Positions 25,301 through 34,842 are shown, numbered from the stretch's first letter. The stretch is 64,000 nucleotides of DNA from an uncultured Paracoccaceae bacterium (GCA_947488175.1 CANKYO010000004.1:124001-188000); one strand, 5' to 3'. Translations and numbers: made by a program. Notes: generated by a model not told the origin, from the sequence alone.

Positions 25301-26476
25301 ATGGGCTGGAAAACACTCGACGATATGGATTTCGCAGGAAAGCGCGCGCTGGTGCGGGTCGATATCAACGTCCCCGTCGAAGACGGGACCGTCACCGACA
25401 CCACAAGGATCGAACGGATCGTGCCCACGGTCGAAGATATCCAAGACAAAGGCGGCAAGGTCATTCTGATGGCCCATTTCGGGCGGCCTAAAGGCAAGGT
25501 CGTGCCAGAGATGTCGCTGGAAATCATCGCCCCTGCCGTGGCCGATGTGCTGGGCCTGCCGGTGACATGGGTCAATTCCGACTACGCTGATGCGGTGTCC
25601 GAAATGCAGGGGGACGAAGTTCTGCTGCTGGAAAACCTGCGCTTCAACCCCGGCGAGGAAAAGAATGACGAAGGTTTCGCCAAACGGCTCGCCTCGCTCG
25701 GGGATATCTATGTCAACGATGCGTTTTCCGCCGCCCACCGCGCCCATGCCAGCACCGAGGCGATTGCGCGGCTCTTGCCCGCCTGTGCCGGGCGTCTGAT
25801 GGCCGAAGAACTCGGCGCGCTGGAAAATGCGCTTGGCCATCCCGAAAGGCCAGTCGTCGCCGTCGTCGGTGGGGCCAAGGTATCGACCAAACTCGACCTG
25901 CTTGGCAATCTGGTGGGCAAAGTCGATCATCTGGTGATCGGGGGTGGCATGGCCAATACTTTCTTAGCCGCGCAAGGGATCAACGTCGGCAAATCGCTTT
26001 GCGAACATGATCTGGCGGACACTGCCCGCGACATCCTGAAAAAGGCCGAAGCCGCAGGATGCGAGATCATCCTGCCCCGCGATATCGTCGTGGCACGCGA
26101 ATTCCGGGCCGGTGCCGCCAACGAAACGCTCGCCCCTGACGCCTGCCCCGACGATGCGATGATCCTTGATGCGGGGCCCGCAACTGTCGCCTATGTCAGC
26201 GAAGTGTTGGAGCAGGCCAAGACACTGGTCTGGAACGGCCCGCTGGGGGCGTTCGAAATCGAACCCTTTGACGCAGCCACAAATGCGGCTGCCAAAAAGG
26301 CCGCCGCATTGTCCAAGGCCGGGCGGCTCACCTCTGTCGCCGGTGGCGGGGATACGGTCGCGGCCCTGAACCAGGCCGGTGCGGCAGATGATTTCACCTA
26401 TATCTCCACCGCTGGCGGGGCGTTCCTTGAATGGATGGAAGGTAAGACCCTGCCGGGTGTCGCGGCCCTCGGGTAA
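25301..26476 (+). CDS. pgk: Phosphoglycerate kinase
   Basis: 391 residues, normal bacterial length. Interconverts 1,3-bisphosphoglycerate + ADP and 3-phosphoglycerate + ATP. N-terminal substrate domain with [22 protein letters not shown] and [14 protein letters not shown]-terminal nucleotide domain with [14 protein letters not shown] and [19 protein letters not shown]. Located with a class I aldolase gene 2 kb on, giving a small glycolysis/gluconeogenesis neighbourhood. Confidence 0.97.
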   Translation: MGWKTLDDMDFAGKRALVRVDINVPVEDGTVTDTTRIERIVPTVEDIQDKGGKVILMAHFGRPKGKVVPEMSLEIIAPAVADVLGLPVTWVNSDYADAVSEMQGDEVLLLENLRFNPGEEKNDEGFAKRLASLGDIYVNDAFSAAHRAHASTEAIARLLPACAGRLMAEELGALENALGHPERPVVAVVGGAKVSTKLDLLGNLVGKVDHLVIGGGMANTFLAAQGINVGKSLCEHDLADTARDILKKAEAAGCEIILPRDIVVAREFRAGAANETLAPDACPDDAMILDAGPATVAYVSEVLEQAKTLVWNGPLGAFEIEPFDAATNAAAKKAAALSKAGRLTSVAGGGDTVAALNQAGAADDFTYISTAGGAFLEWMEGKTLPGVAALG

Positions 26477-26514
26477 ACACCCCTAACGTAGCGTCACAAA
26501 GAACTCCCTTGAAA

Positions 26515-26549
26515 TTGAACGCCGTTCAAATAATATGAACGTCGTTCAC
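26515..26549. promoter_or_regulatory. Tandem palindromic operator before the secreted-protein gene
   Basis: Two near-perfect palindromes of the form TGAACG-Y-CGTTCA lie at 26516-26528 and 26536-26548 with centres 20 bp apart, about two helical turns. Flanks extend the first to TTGAA...TTCAA. The second abuts the ribosome site (AAGGAG at 26550) of the gene at 26562. The form suits a dimeric TetR-type repressor; no such regulator gene is in the window. Confidence 0.75.
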
Positions 26550-26561
26550 AAGGAGTGCATC

Positions 26562-28169
26562 ATGACCTATAAATCCCTCACCGCCTGCGCGACCATCGCC
26601 CTGATGGTCGCAACACCCACCTTCGCCCAGGATCGCGACCCCCAGGCCACCTTGGGCGAATTCTTCTCGCCCGACCGCATCGCGATGGCCATCGCCAATA
26701 CCGGCATCTCGGCCATCCGCACACGGATGGAACTGCAATACGACCACATGTCAGCAGACCCGATGCGCGGCATCGTTTCCATCTCCGGCATCGTCGCCCG
26801 GCCCCTCCTGCCCTACGATCAGGCGCGCCAATGCGAAATCACGATTGAACGCGCCACACTCAGTAGCGACTTCGCCCAGCCCTTCCAGACAGCGGCAGAA
26901 ATCAACCTCAACCTGATCGGCGCGCGCGCCAGCCTCGCCTGTGTGGAACGCGACATCGCCTTGGCCCTGCGCACCGCAGGCTACAAGGACGTGCCGCTGG
27001 ACCAGTTCAAAATACGGGCCAGCTATGAATACACAACCGGCGAAACCGCTTTGGACAGCACTGTGGCCATCAACGGCTTTGGCATTCTGGATTATTCGGC
27101 CAGCGGCACTATCCTGCCCCGGCTCAGCGATTACGGATATCCCGGTGACCCGGCGATCCGTGTTTCGCGCGCCGTTGTCACGCTCAAGGATGATGGCGGC
27201 TGGGCGGCCATGTCTGCCGTGCTGCCCGAAAATCTGCGCGACCCGGTGACCATCCGCGAACTGGGGACCGAATTCGTCTCACAAGCGCTCAGCGAAGGCG
27301 GATTGCGCCCGCTTGGCGCGGTGGAACGCAATTTCATCGGTGAACTGATGACAGAGGTCGAGGCTTTCGTGACCGACCCTGGCGAAATCACCATTCAGGC
27401 CGATCTGCCGCCCGGCGGCATCGTGATCGAACCCGATCTCTACGACACACCACAAACGCTGATCGCCGCTTTGGGCCTGCAGGCACGCAGCACACCGCTG
27501 GCGCGCAGCCAGATCCTGACCACCGCCGATCTGGCCGCCCTGCAAACGCCTGACAACCTGTCGGCCACACAGCGGATCAGTCTTGCGACTGCATTGCTCG
27601 ACGGTACGGGCGTACCCCGCAGCGGCGCGCTGGTGCCTGACTTGCTGACACCATTGCTGGATGACCCGGACAATGCGGGTCGCGCTGCCGCACTACTGGC
27701 CCGCGCCACCGAAAACAGCGATATTCCCGCCGCCTACGGCTATGCACTGATTGCTGCCGCAGACAACATGCCCGGCGCCGTCGCGCAGCTTGACCGGCTG
27801 GAGGCGCGGATGACAACGCAGGCGGTGCTGGCCGCGCAAGCGGACTACCTGACGACGACACAGGCACCCGCAGCCATCACCCTTGTCTCAGGCGATAACC
27901 CCCGCGATCTGCGGACGCTGGCGCTCAATTACTTCGCCGGAACCGGCGAGGCGCGGTCCTACGCCCGCGCCTATTACTATGCGCTTCTGGCCGAGGCCGC
28001 AGGCGATATCGCCGCAACCTCCCTGCGCGAAGAGATCGAGGCGCGGTTCGGCGCACGCGGACCAGAGGTGGCACAGGTCTGGCGTGGTATCGCTGCCGAA
28101 ATGCAGCAGCGTGCGATCACCGACTGGATTAACGGCGATCTGCCAGCACAATATCTGACCAGTAACTAA
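26562..28169 (+). CDS. Large secreted protein of unknown function
   Basis: 535 residues from the ATG at 26562, which has AAGGAG 7 nt upstream; an in-frame ATG at 26535 lies inside the operator. Signal peptide MTYKSLTACATIALMVATPTFA. The N-terminal half (to about 260) is beta-rich and resembles lipid-contact or DUF2125-like repeats only vaguely; the C-terminal half is Ala/Leu-rich and helical with about 35-residue periodicity (DIPAAYGYALIAAADN, RSYARAYYYALLAEAAG), like Sel1/TPR-type solenoids. No family assigned. Controlled by the operator just upstream; strong terminator follows. Confidence 0.8.
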   Translation: MTYKSLTACATIALMVATPTFAQDRDPQATLGEFFSPDRIAMAIANTGISAIRTRMELQYDHMSADPMRGIVSISGIVARPLLPYDQARQCEITIERATLSSDFAQPFQTAAEINLNLIGARASLACVERDIALALRTAGYKDVPLDQFKIRASYEYTTGETALDSTVAINGFGILDYSASGTILPRLSDYGYPGDPAIRVSRAVVTLKDDGGWAAMSAVLPENLRDPVTIRELGTEFVSQALSEGGLRPLGAVERNFIGELMTEVEAFVTDPGEITIQADLPPGGIVIEPDLYDTPQTLIAALGLQARSTPLARSQILTTADLAALQTPDNLSATQRISLATALLDGTGVPRSGALVPDLLTPLLDDPDNAGRAAALLARATENSDIPAAYGYALIAAADNMPGAVAQLDRLEARMTTQAVLAAQADYLTTTQAPAAITLVSGDNPRDLRTLALNYFAGTGEARSYARAYYYALLAEAAGDIAATSLREEIEARFGARGPEVAQVWRGIAAEMQQRAITDWINGDLPAQYLTSN

Positions 28170-28180
28170 CAAATCGCATG

Positions 28181-28214
28181 GGCACCGGGCGGGGCATTTA
28201 TCCCGCCCGGTGCC
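28181..28214 (+). terminator. Strong stem-loop after the secreted-protein gene
   Basis: A perfect 13-bp stem, GGCACCGGGCGGG (28181-28193) with CCCGCCCGGTGCC (28202-28214), loop of 8 nt, starting 12 bp after the stop. No U-run follows. Confidence 0.7.
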
Positions 28215-28236
28215 TGCAAAACTGCCATACGCTTTG

Positions 28237-28294
28237 CCGACGCAAATCCGACGCGATGCCGACAGCACATTTCCCAGCAAAAATTGGCGTTAAC
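28237..28294 (+). repeat. 11-bp-phased CCGAC repeat array, copy 2
   Basis: Units at 28237, 28248 and 28259 (spacers CAAAT and CGATG), ending CCGACAGC; then, exactly 23 nt after CCGACAG, GTTAAC (28289-28294). Copy 3 has the same GTTAAC at the same distance. It lies in the 312-bp gap before the aldolase gene; the remaining part of that gap (28295-28481) shows no clear feature besides the start region of the aldolase gene. Confidence 0.85.
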
Positions 28295-28481
28295 CATTGA
28301 TTCGCGGCTTTGTCGCAAAATCACCGTTCGGTGGGGGGTCACGCAACACCTGTCACGGCCCGCCAATCTTCCTGCAATCTGTTAGCGCCACCACAATTGC
28401 AACAGCCAAACCCGTCGCTTAGAACGTTCCTTAACGGGCCTCGGGCCTGCCCTTCGTCTCATTGTTTAAGGTGAATTTCTC

Positions 28482-29375
28482 ATGTCAAATCAGGAACAAG
28501 CAGCGCAAATCCGCAGCGCCGACGGCTTCATCGCCGCACTGGATCAAAGCGGCGGATCAACTCCCAAGGCGCTCGCCGCCTACGGCATCGACGCAGACAC
28601 CTATTCCAATGACGACGAAATGTTCGACCTGATCCACGCCATGCGCAGCCGGATCGTGAACGCGCCCGCCTTCACCGGCGACAAGATCATCGGCGCGATC
28701 CTGTTCGAAATGACTATGGATCGCGAGATCGGTGGCAAACCCTCCGCGCAATACCTTTGGGAAGACCGCCATGTCGTCCCTTTTCTCAAGATTGACAAAG
28801 GGTTAGAGGCTGAAAGCGACGGCGTACAGCTGATGAAACCAATGGATCAGCTTGACACACTCCTGCCCCGTGCAGCCGCCGCCGGCATCTTTGGCACCAA
28901 AATGCGGTCGGTCATCAACGCCGCCTCCGCCAGCGGGATCGCGGCCAACGTCGCCCAGCAATTCGAAGTCGGCAAACAGGTACTGGCCCACGGCCTCGTC
29001 CCGATCCTCGAGCCCGAGATCAACATCAAGATGACCGACAAGGCCAAAGCCGAAGAATTGCTGCGCGACGAAATCCTCGCCCATCTGACCAAACTCGGAC
29101 CCGATCAGCACATCATGCTGAAACTGACCCTGCCAGAGCAGCCTAACATCTATCAGCCGCTTGTCGATCATCCCAACGTCATGCGGGTCGTGGCCTTGTC
29201 CGGCGGCTACAGCCGCGATGAAGCGAACGCGCGTCTGTCCAAGAACAAAGGTGTCGTCGCCAGCTTCTCACGCGCCCTGACCGAAGGTCTGTCCGCCCAG
29301 CAAAGCGACGATGCGTTCAATGAAACGCTCGGCCAAACCATCGACGAAATCTTCACCGCCTCCGTCGCCGGCTAA
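28482..29375 (+). CDS. Fructose-bisphosphate aldolase, class I (Staphylococcus type)
   Basis: 297 residues; cleaves or forms fructose 1,6-bisphosphate through a Schiff-base lysine. The opening GFIAALDQSGGSTPKALAAYGID is the class I signature; VPFLKIDKGLE and EPEINIK contain the conserved Lys/Glu of the active site. The size matches the short Staphylococcus-type fda rather than the eukaryote-like or DhnA forms. Monocistronic, in a glycolysis neighbourhood with pgk. Confidence 0.93.
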   Translation: MSNQEQAAQIRSADGFIAALDQSGGSTPKALAAYGIDADTYSNDDEMFDLIHAMRSRIVNAPAFTGDKIIGAILFEMTMDREIGGKPSAQYLWEDRHVVPFLKIDKGLEAESDGVQLMKPMDQLDTLLPRAAAAGIFGTKMRSVINAASASGIAANVAQQFEVGKQVLAHGLVPILEPEINIKMTDKAKAEELLRDEILAHLTKLGPDQHIMLKLTLPEQPNIYQPLVDHPNVMRVVALSGGYSRDEANARLSKNKGVVASFSRALTEGLSAQQSDDAFNETLGQTIDEIFTASVAG

Positions 29376-29493
29376 CTTGCGGAAACATCAGCGAAAAGAG
29401 TGACTTCCGTCATTTAGGGGATTCACATTGCGCGGCGTTTGTGCGATTCTTATCCAAAGTCGCCCGTCAGAGGCGATGTGATGAGGCAAGCCG

Positions 29494-29793
29494 ATGTTAC
29501 GACGCAACCGTCCCCCGCTGGGCACAGTTTTCTATTTTCTGGGCGCGCTGATGCTGGGCCTCTACTTCACCTTTGCCGCTGTGCAGGGCGATTACGGTCT
29601 GTTCAAACGCATTGAATTCAAAGCCGAAGGTCAAGCGTTGGAAGTTGAACTTGCAGGCCTTGAAGCCGAAGTCGCCAGGATGGAAAACCTGACGACCCGG
29701 CTGTCGGATACCTATCTTGACCTGGACCTGCTGGACGAACAGGCGCGCGACGTGCTTGGCCTGATCCGCGCGGACGAAATCGTCATTCGCTAG
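29494..29793 (+). CDS. FtsB/DivIC-type septum formation protein
   Basis: 99 residues: short basic N-terminus, one membrane helix (about 11-29), then a coiled coil (about 38-70, EGQALEVELAGLEAEVARMEN) and the conserved end DLDLLDEQARDVLGLIRADEIVIR. Bitopic divisome proteins of this family link FtsL and FtsQ. It sits immediately upstream of the pdh operon, as in many alphaproteobacteria. Confidence 0.9.
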   Translation: MLRRNRPPLGTVFYFLGALMLGLYFTFAAVQGDYGLFKRIEFKAEGQALEVELAGLEAEVARMENLTTRLSDTYLDLDLLDEQARDVLGLIRADEIVIR

Positions 29794-29871
29794 GTGCAAT
29801 CCGGCTATGATCGCGGCTGGTGACGATACGTCACTTTGCCCCTCGCAATTCTTCCGAACATGCTCTAAAAG

Positions 29872-29891
29872 ATAGTTTAACGCTAAACTAT
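29872..29891. promoter_or_regulatory. Perfect palindrome before pdhA
   Basis: ATAGTTTA and TAAACTAT, perfect 8-bp arms around ACGC, 26 bp before the pdhA start and just upstream of its GGAGG ribosome site. TATATT (29889-29894) overlaps the right arm and could be a -10 element, so a bound regulator would block initiation. Position and symmetry suggest the operator of the pdh operon. Confidence 0.6.
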
Positions 29892-29917
29892 ATTGCACAA
29901 GCGCCGGAGGATAGCAC

Positions 29918-30931
29918 ATGCCGCCTAAAAAGAAGGCCGCCGCGAAACCCAACGTCTCAGCCGAGGAATTGCTAGGACATTACCGTGAAATGCTGCTGAT
30001 CCGCAGGTTCGAGGAAAAGGCGGGCCAACTTTACGGCATGGGCCTCATTGGTGGCTTCTGTCACCTCTATATCGGACAGGAAGCGGTTGTTGTGGGCCTA
30101 GAGGCCGCAGCAGAGGAAGGCGACAAGCGCGTCACATCCTACCGCGACCACGGCCACATGCTGGCCTGCGGCATGGACCCAAAAGGGATCATGGCCGAGC
30201 TGACCGGGCGCGAGGGCGGCTTTTCCAAAGGTAAAGGCGGCTCCATGCACATGTTCTCGAAAGAGAAGGATTTCTATGGCGGGCACGGGATTGTCGCGGC
30301 ACAGGTCCCGCTGGGTGCCGGCTTGGCCTTTGCCGATAAGTATAAGGGCAATGACCGCGTGACATTCACCTATTTTGGTGATGGGGCCGCAAACCAAGGT
30401 CAGGTTTATGAGACCTACAACATGGCGGAACTCTGGGATCTGCCGGTGGTTTTTGTCATTGAAAACAACCAGTACGCCATGGGGACATCGGTCAAACGCT
30501 CAACCAAGTCACCGTCGCTGTGGGAGCGCGGAGCCGCTTACGGCATTCCCGGCGAAGAGGTAGACGGCATGAACGTTTTGGCCGTCAAAGAGGCCGGTGA
30601 ACGCGCCGTCGCCCACTGCCGGGCAGGCAAAGGCCCGTACATTCTGGAAGTGAAAACCTATCGTTATCGCGGCCACTCCATGTCCGATCCGGCCAAATAC
30701 CGGACCCGCGAAGAAGTCCAGAAGATGCGCGATGAGCGGGACCCAATCGAACAGGTCCGCGAGATGTTGCTGACAGGCAAACATGCATCCGAAGACGACC
30801 TGAAGGCGATCGACAAAGAGATCAAGGGCATCGTCAACGAAGCTGCGGAATTCTCCAAGGAAAGCCCGGAGCCCGCGCTGGAGGAGCTTTGGACCGATAT
30901 CTACGCAACTGAAATCCCGCAGGAGGCTTGA
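29918..30931 (+). CDS. pdhA: Pyruvate dehydrogenase E1 component, alpha subunit
   Basis: 337 residues. With PdhB forms the E1 heterotetramer that decarboxylates pyruvate on ThDP. Seen: MLLIRRFEEKAGQLYGMG, the Gly-rich block KGKGGSMHMFS, the ThDP motif FGDGAANQGQ followed by ENNQYAMGTS, and the phosphorylation-loop-like region YRYRGHSMSDPAKYR. GGAGG precedes the start. First gene of pdhA-pdhB-orf-pdhC, with pdhB starting 3 nt after its stop. Confidence 0.97.
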   Translation: MPPKKKAAAKPNVSAEELLGHYREMLLIRRFEEKAGQLYGMGLIGGFCHLYIGQEAVVVGLEAAAEEGDKRVTSYRDHGHMLACGMDPKGIMAELTGREGGFSKGKGGSMHMFSKEKDFYGGHGIVAAQVPLGAGLAFADKYKGNDRVTFTYFGDGAANQGQVYETYNMAELWDLPVVFVIENNQYAMGTSVKRSTKSPSLWERGAAYGIPGEEVDGMNVLAVKEAGERAVAHCRAGKGPYILEVKTYRYRGHSMSDPAKYRTREEVQKMRDERDPIEQVREMLLTGKHASEDDLKAIDKEIKGIVNEAAEFSKESPEPALEELWTDIYATEIPQEA

Positions 30932-30934
30932 GCC

Positions 30935-32314
30935 ATGGCAACTGAAATTCTTATGCCCGCCCTGTCCCCTACCATGGAAGAAGGCACGCTGGCCAAATGG
31001 CTAGTCAAGGAAGGCGACACCGTGTCGTCAGGCGACATCATGGCCGAGATCGAGACAGACAAAGCCACGATGGAGTTCGAGGCCGTAGACGAAGGTGTGG
31101 TCGGCAAGATCCTGATTGAGGAAGGCACCGAGAACGTCAAAGTGAATACGCCCATCGCCATTCTGGTGGAAGAGGGTGAAGACGTACCGGAAGCCGGCTC
31201 ATCACCCGCTGCCGCGAAACCCGAAGAGCAGAAATCGGAAGCGTCCGAGGAAATGCCAGCAAAAGCGCCTGCCGTTGCGGCACCTGCGGCACCGGCCCCG
31301 GATGCCACGCCAGATTGGGATGAAAGTGTAGAGGTCAAGCAAACGACCGTCCGCGAGGCACTGCGCGACGCCATGGCCGAAGAGATGCGCCGCGATGACA
31401 ACGTGTTCCTGATGGGGGAAGAGGTTGCCGAGTATCAAGGTGCCTATAAGATCAGTCAGGGCCTACTGGACGAATTCGGTGCCAAACGGGTGATCGACAC
31501 CCCAATCACAGAGCACGGTTTTGCAGGGATCGGCGTGGGTGCAGCCTTTGGCGGGCTGAAGCCGATTGTTGAATTCATGACGTTCAACTTCGCCATGCAA
31601 GCTATTGACCAAATTATCAATTCTGCCGCCAAGACGCTTTACATGTCAGGTGGTCAGATGGGCGCACCAATGGTGTTTCGTGGCCCGAACGGTGCCGCCG
31701 CCCGTGTAGGCGCGCAACACTCACAGGACTATGCAGCATGGTACATGCAGGTGCCGGGCCTCAAGGTCTGCATGCCGTATTCCGCCGCTGACGCGAAGGG
31801 GTTGATGAAAACGGCAATCCGCGATCCCAACCCGGTGATCTTCCTTGAGAATGAAATTCTTTACGGTAAGTCATTTGATGTGCCGGTGATGGATGATTTC
31901 ACAATCCCGTTCGGCAAGGCCAAGATCGAACGCGCCGGGGATGATGTGACAATCGTCAGCTTTGGCATCGGGATGACCTACGCGCTGGAAGCGGCTGAGA
32001 AACTGGCCGAAGACGGTATCAATGCCGAGGTGATTAACCTGCGCACGCTACGCCCGATGGACACTGACACGATCCTCGCATCGGTCCGCAAGACCAACCG
32101 CTGTGTCACGGTCGAAGAAGGTTGGCCGCAAGGCAGCGTTGGTGGCTATATCAGCTCGGTCATTATGCAAGAGGCGTTTGACTATCTCGACGCCCCGGTG
32201 ATCACTTGCACGGGCAAGGATGTCCCGATGCCTTATGCCGCCAATCTTGAAAAGCACGCACTGGTGACGACAGATGAAGTGGTCGATGCCTGCAAGCAAG
32301 TGACCTACCGGTAG
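30935..32314 (+). CDS. pdhB: Pyruvate dehydrogenase E1 beta subunit with N-terminal lipoyl domain
   Basis: 459 residues, about 130 more than a plain E1-beta. Residues 1-78 are a lipoyl domain with the target Lys43 in [11 protein letters not shown], then an Ala/Pro/Glu-rich linker (about 85-130), then the E1-beta fold ([56 protein letters not shown]). A lipoylated E1-beta is characteristic of many alphaproteobacteria. The lipoyl segment closely matches that of pdhC in protein and DNA. Confidence 0.97.
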   Translation: MATEILMPALSPTMEEGTLAKWLVKEGDTVSSGDIMAEIETDKATMEFEAVDEGVVGKILIEEGTENVKVNTPIAILVEEGEDVPEAGSSPAAAKPEEQKSEASEEMPAKAPAVAAPAAPAPDATPDWDESVEVKQTTVREALRDAMAEEMRRDDNVFLMGEEVAEYQGAYKISQGLLDEFGAKRVIDTPITEHGFAGIGVGAAFGGLKPIVEFMTFNFAMQAIDQIINSAAKTLYMSGGQMGAPMVFRGPNGAAARVGAQHSQDYAAWYMQVPGLKVCMPYSAADAKGLMKTAIRDPNPVIFLENEILYGKSFDVPVMDDFTIPFGKAKIERAGDDVTIVSFGIGMTYALEAAEKLAEDGINAEVINLRTLRPMDTDTILASVRKTNRCVTVEEGWPQGSVGGYISSVIMQEAFDYLDAPVITCTGKDVPMPYAANLEKHALVTTDEVVDACKQVTYR

Positions 32315-32322
32315 GTGCCCGG

Positions 32323-32568
32323 ATGAAACATAGCCCACTTTGCAGCCGGGACGGCGGGACCGAAATCATGTTTACGGCCAAGGACGGCGATACCAAGTAT
32401 CAATTCATTGTGCCGCGTGAATTGCTTGATGACGAATGTGGCGACGCGGCTACTGAGGTCGCGCGCAAGACTTGGGTAAACAACCATCTTTCCGAAATCC
32501 TAGCTGTCCGCACCGGTCTGGCTACTCAATCCCCATTCAACCGTGTCCGCGTCGAGGAGATAGCCTAA
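32323..32568 (+). CDS. Small conserved-looking protein between pdhB and pdhC
   Basis: 81 residues (or 66 from the inner Met at residue 16). Soluble, with FTAKDGDTKYQFIVPRELL and a mixed alpha/beta look; no family recognised with confidence. Its TAA overlaps the pdhC ATG as TAATG, and it starts 8 nt after the pdhB stop, so it is translated with the complex. A role tied to the dehydrogenase is likely from position only. Confidence 0.7.
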   Translation: MKHSPLCSRDGGTEIMFTAKDGDTKYQFIVPRELLDDECGDAATEVARKTWVNNHLSEILAVRTGLATQSPFNRVRVEEIA

Positions 32569-33899
32569 TGCCCACAGAAATCTTGATGCCCGCCCTGTCA
32601 CCTACCATGGAGGAAGGCACGCTGGCGAAATGGCACGTCAAGGAAGGCGATACCGTATCGTCTGGCGATGTCATGGCCGAGATCGAGACAGACAAGGCCA
32701 CGATGGAATTCGAGGCCGTGGATGAAGGCGTGATCGGCAAGATTGTCGTCCCCGAAGGCACCGAAGGCGTGAAAGTCAACGACGTCATCGCCGTCCTGCT
32801 GGAAGAGGGCGAAAGCGCCGATGACATCGGCACGGTGTCTGCAAAATCGGAAGATGCTTCATCGAATGCCGCCCCGGCAGAGGCAAGCGATAAGACTGCC
32901 CCGGCAAAGGGTCACGGGCGTGGCGAAACCGATGCGACACCCGCACCGGCCGCAACCAAGGGTGCCGATGGGAATCGTATCTTCGCCACCCCCCTCGCCC
33001 GGCGGATTGCAGCGGATAAGGGCCTTGATCTGGCAGACATCAAAGGCTCAGGCCCGCATGGCAGGATCATCAAGGCAGATGTTGAGAATGCTCAGCCCGG
33101 GGCGAAACCGGCCAAGGCCGATGCCCCAGCGGCCAAATCCGAAGCGCCGGCCGCTGCTATGGCTGCCGGACCAAGTACCGATGTGGTGCTGAAAACCTAC
33201 GAAGGCCGTCCGTTTGAAGAGGTCAAGCTGGACGGGATGCGCAAGACCATTGCCGCCCGCCTGACTGAAGCCAAGCAATCGGTGCCGCATTTCTATCTGC
33301 GTCGCGATATCCAGCTTGATGCTCTGATGAAATTCCGCAGCCAGTTGAACAAGCAACTTGAACCGCGTGGCGTCAAGCTGTCGGTCAACGACTTCATTAT
33401 CAAGGCCTGCGCCCTGGCGCTGCAGCAAGTGCCTGAGGCAAATGCTGTTTGGGCGGGCGACCGCACTTTGCAGTTTGAGAAATCGGACGTGGCCGTTGCT
33501 GTCGCTATCGAGGGAGGTTTGTTCACGCCTGTGCTGAAAGATGCGGACATGAAATCATTGTCTGCACTATCGGCCGAGATGAAGGATCTGGCCACTCGCG
33601 CCCGCGATCGCAAGCTGGCGCCACATGAATATCAGGGCGGCAGCTTCGCCATTTCGAACCTTGGCATGTTCGGCATCGACAACTTCGACGCCATCATCAA
33701 CCCACCGCACGCCGCCATTCTGGCCGTCGGTGCTGGCGTCAAGAAACCGATTGTGGGTGATGATGACGAATTGACTGTTGGGATCGTCATGTCGGTGACA
33801 TTGTCAGTCGACCACCGGGTAATCGACGGCGCATTGGGTGCGAACCTGCTGCAGGCTATCAAGGATAACCTTGAAAGCCCGATGACCATGTTGGCCTGA
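32568..33899 (+). CDS. pdhC: Dihydrolipoamide acetyltransferase (E2) of pyruvate dehydrogenase
   Basis: 443 residues from the ATG at 32568; an upstream in-frame start at 32472 lies inside the previous gene. One lipoyl domain (1-78, Lys43 in ETDKATMEF), Ala/Pro linker, peripheral-subunit-binding domain (about 137-173, FATPLARRIAADKGLDLADI), second linker, catalytic domain from about 210 to the end with the active-site DHRVIDGALGA. Builds the core of the complex. E3 (lpd) is not in the window. Confidence 0.97.
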   Translation: MPTEILMPALSPTMEEGTLAKWHVKEGDTVSSGDVMAEIETDKATMEFEAVDEGVIGKIVVPEGTEGVKVNDVIAVLLEEGESADDIGTVSAKSEDASSNAAPAEASDKTAPAKGHGRGETDATPAPAATKGADGNRIFATPLARRIAADKGLDLADIKGSGPHGRIIKADVENAQPGAKPAKADAPAAKSEAPAAAMAAGPSTDVVLKTYEGRPFEEVKLDGMRKTIAARLTEAKQSVPHFYLRRDIQLDALMKFRSQLNKQLEPRGVKLSVNDFIIKACALALQQVPEANAVWAGDRTLQFEKSDVAVAVAIEGGLFTPVLKDADMKSLSALSAEMKDLATRARDRKLAPHEYQGGSFAISNLGMFGIDNFDAIINPPHAAILAVGAGVKKPIVGDDDELTVGIVMSVTLSVDHRVIDGALGANLLQAIKDNLESPMTMLA

Positions 33900-33921
33900 C
33901 CTCAGGTTAAAAAATGAAAGA

Positions 33922-33949
33922 CGCGGACCTCATATGGGGCCCGCGTTTT
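33922..33949 (+). terminator. Terminator of the pdh operon
   Basis: CGCGGACC (33922-33929) pairs with the right arm ending CCGCG (33938-33945) with one A/C mismatch, followed by TTTT. It lies between the convergent pdhC and cysE genes. Confidence 0.75.
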
Positions 33950-33952
33950 GCG

Positions 33953-34762
33953 TTATTCGATTTGACCTAAAATCTGGTCCATTGATATCGACGGTTGTGA
34001 ACACCCGGCTTCACCGACGATTTTGGCGGGCACACCGGCGACAGTTTTCATCGGCGGCACCTCTGCCAGCACGACTGAACCTGCCGCGATCCGGCTGCAA
34101 TGGCCCACGGTGATGTTGCCCAGCACTTTGGCACCCGCCCCAATCAAGACACCATTGCCAATCTTCGGATGGCGATCATCGTCTTCCTTGCCGGTGCCGC
34201 CCAAGGTGACCGAATGCAGCATGGAAACATTGTCGCCCACAACGGCGGTTTCGCCGATCACGATAGAATGCGCATGGTCAATCATGATCCCCTTCCCGAT
34301 GCGCGCAGCAGGATGAATATCGACGCCAAAAATCTCACTGACCCGCATTTGTACGAAATAGGCAAGGTCGCGGCGCTTGGTTTCCCACAACCAATGCCCC
34401 AGCCTGTAGGACTGAACCGCCTGAAATCCCTTGAAGAACAGCAGGGGCTGCATGAAACGATGGCAGGCGGGATCACGGTCATAGATCGCCACAAGGTCGG
34501 CACGCGCTGCGGCTGCCAACTCAGGTGCGGCCACATAAGCTGCATCAGCAATCTCGCGTAAAATCTGCTCGGACATCTCAGGCGAAGCCAGTTTCATCGA
34601 AATCCGATAAGCCAGCGCATTCTCGAAGGTCTTGTGATGCAGCACACCCGCATGAATCAGGCCGCCCATCAAAGGCTCGTCAGCGATAGCCTGCTCAGCC
34701 TCTTCGCAGATCCGATGCCATACAGGATCAACCTCGGTCAGGGATGGTTTGAGATGCGCCAT
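33953..34762 (-). CDS. cysE: Serine O-acetyltransferase
   Basis: 269 residues; makes O-acetylserine, first step of cysteine synthesis. N-terminal helical SATase domain (about 1-140) and C-terminal left-handed beta-helix of hexapeptide repeats (about 150-245), with the catalytic region IDHAHSIVIGETAVVGDNV and GGTGKEDDDRHPKIGNGVLIGAGAKVLGNI. A short acidic/hydrophobic tail ends it (MDQILGQIE). The start is marked by AAGGAA, which lies within a hairpin. Confidence 0.96.
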   Translation of the reverse strand: MAHLKPSLTEVDPVWHRICEEAEQAIADEPLMGGLIHAGVLHHKTFENALAYRISMKLASPEMSEQILREIADAAYVAAPELAAAARADLVAIYDRDPACHRFMQPLLFFKGFQAVQSYRLGHWLWETKRRDLAYFVQMRVSEIFGVDIHPAARIGKGIMIDHAHSIVIGETAVVGDNVSMLHSVTLGGTGKEDDDRHPKIGNGVLIGAGAKVLGNITVGHCSRIAAGSVVLAEVPPMKTVAGVPAKIVGEAGCSQPSISMDQILGQIE

Positions 34763-34765
34763 GGC

Positions 34766-34788
34766 GAAGTTCCTTGTTCTGGAACTTC
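34766..34788 (-). promoter_or_regulatory. Hairpin over the cysE ribosome-binding site
   Basis: GAAGTTCC (34766-34773) and GGAACTTC (34781-34788) are perfect inverted arms with a 7-nt loop, ending 3 nt before the cysE ATG. In the mRNA the arm nearer the start contains the GGAA of the ribosome site, so folding would hide it. The same symmetry could instead be a protein operator. Confidence 0.5.
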
Positions 34789-34842
34789 TGGTTTAGTCCA
34801 ATCTTGGGCTCTTCGCCAAGAACAATCCTGTGATATGCTGGA

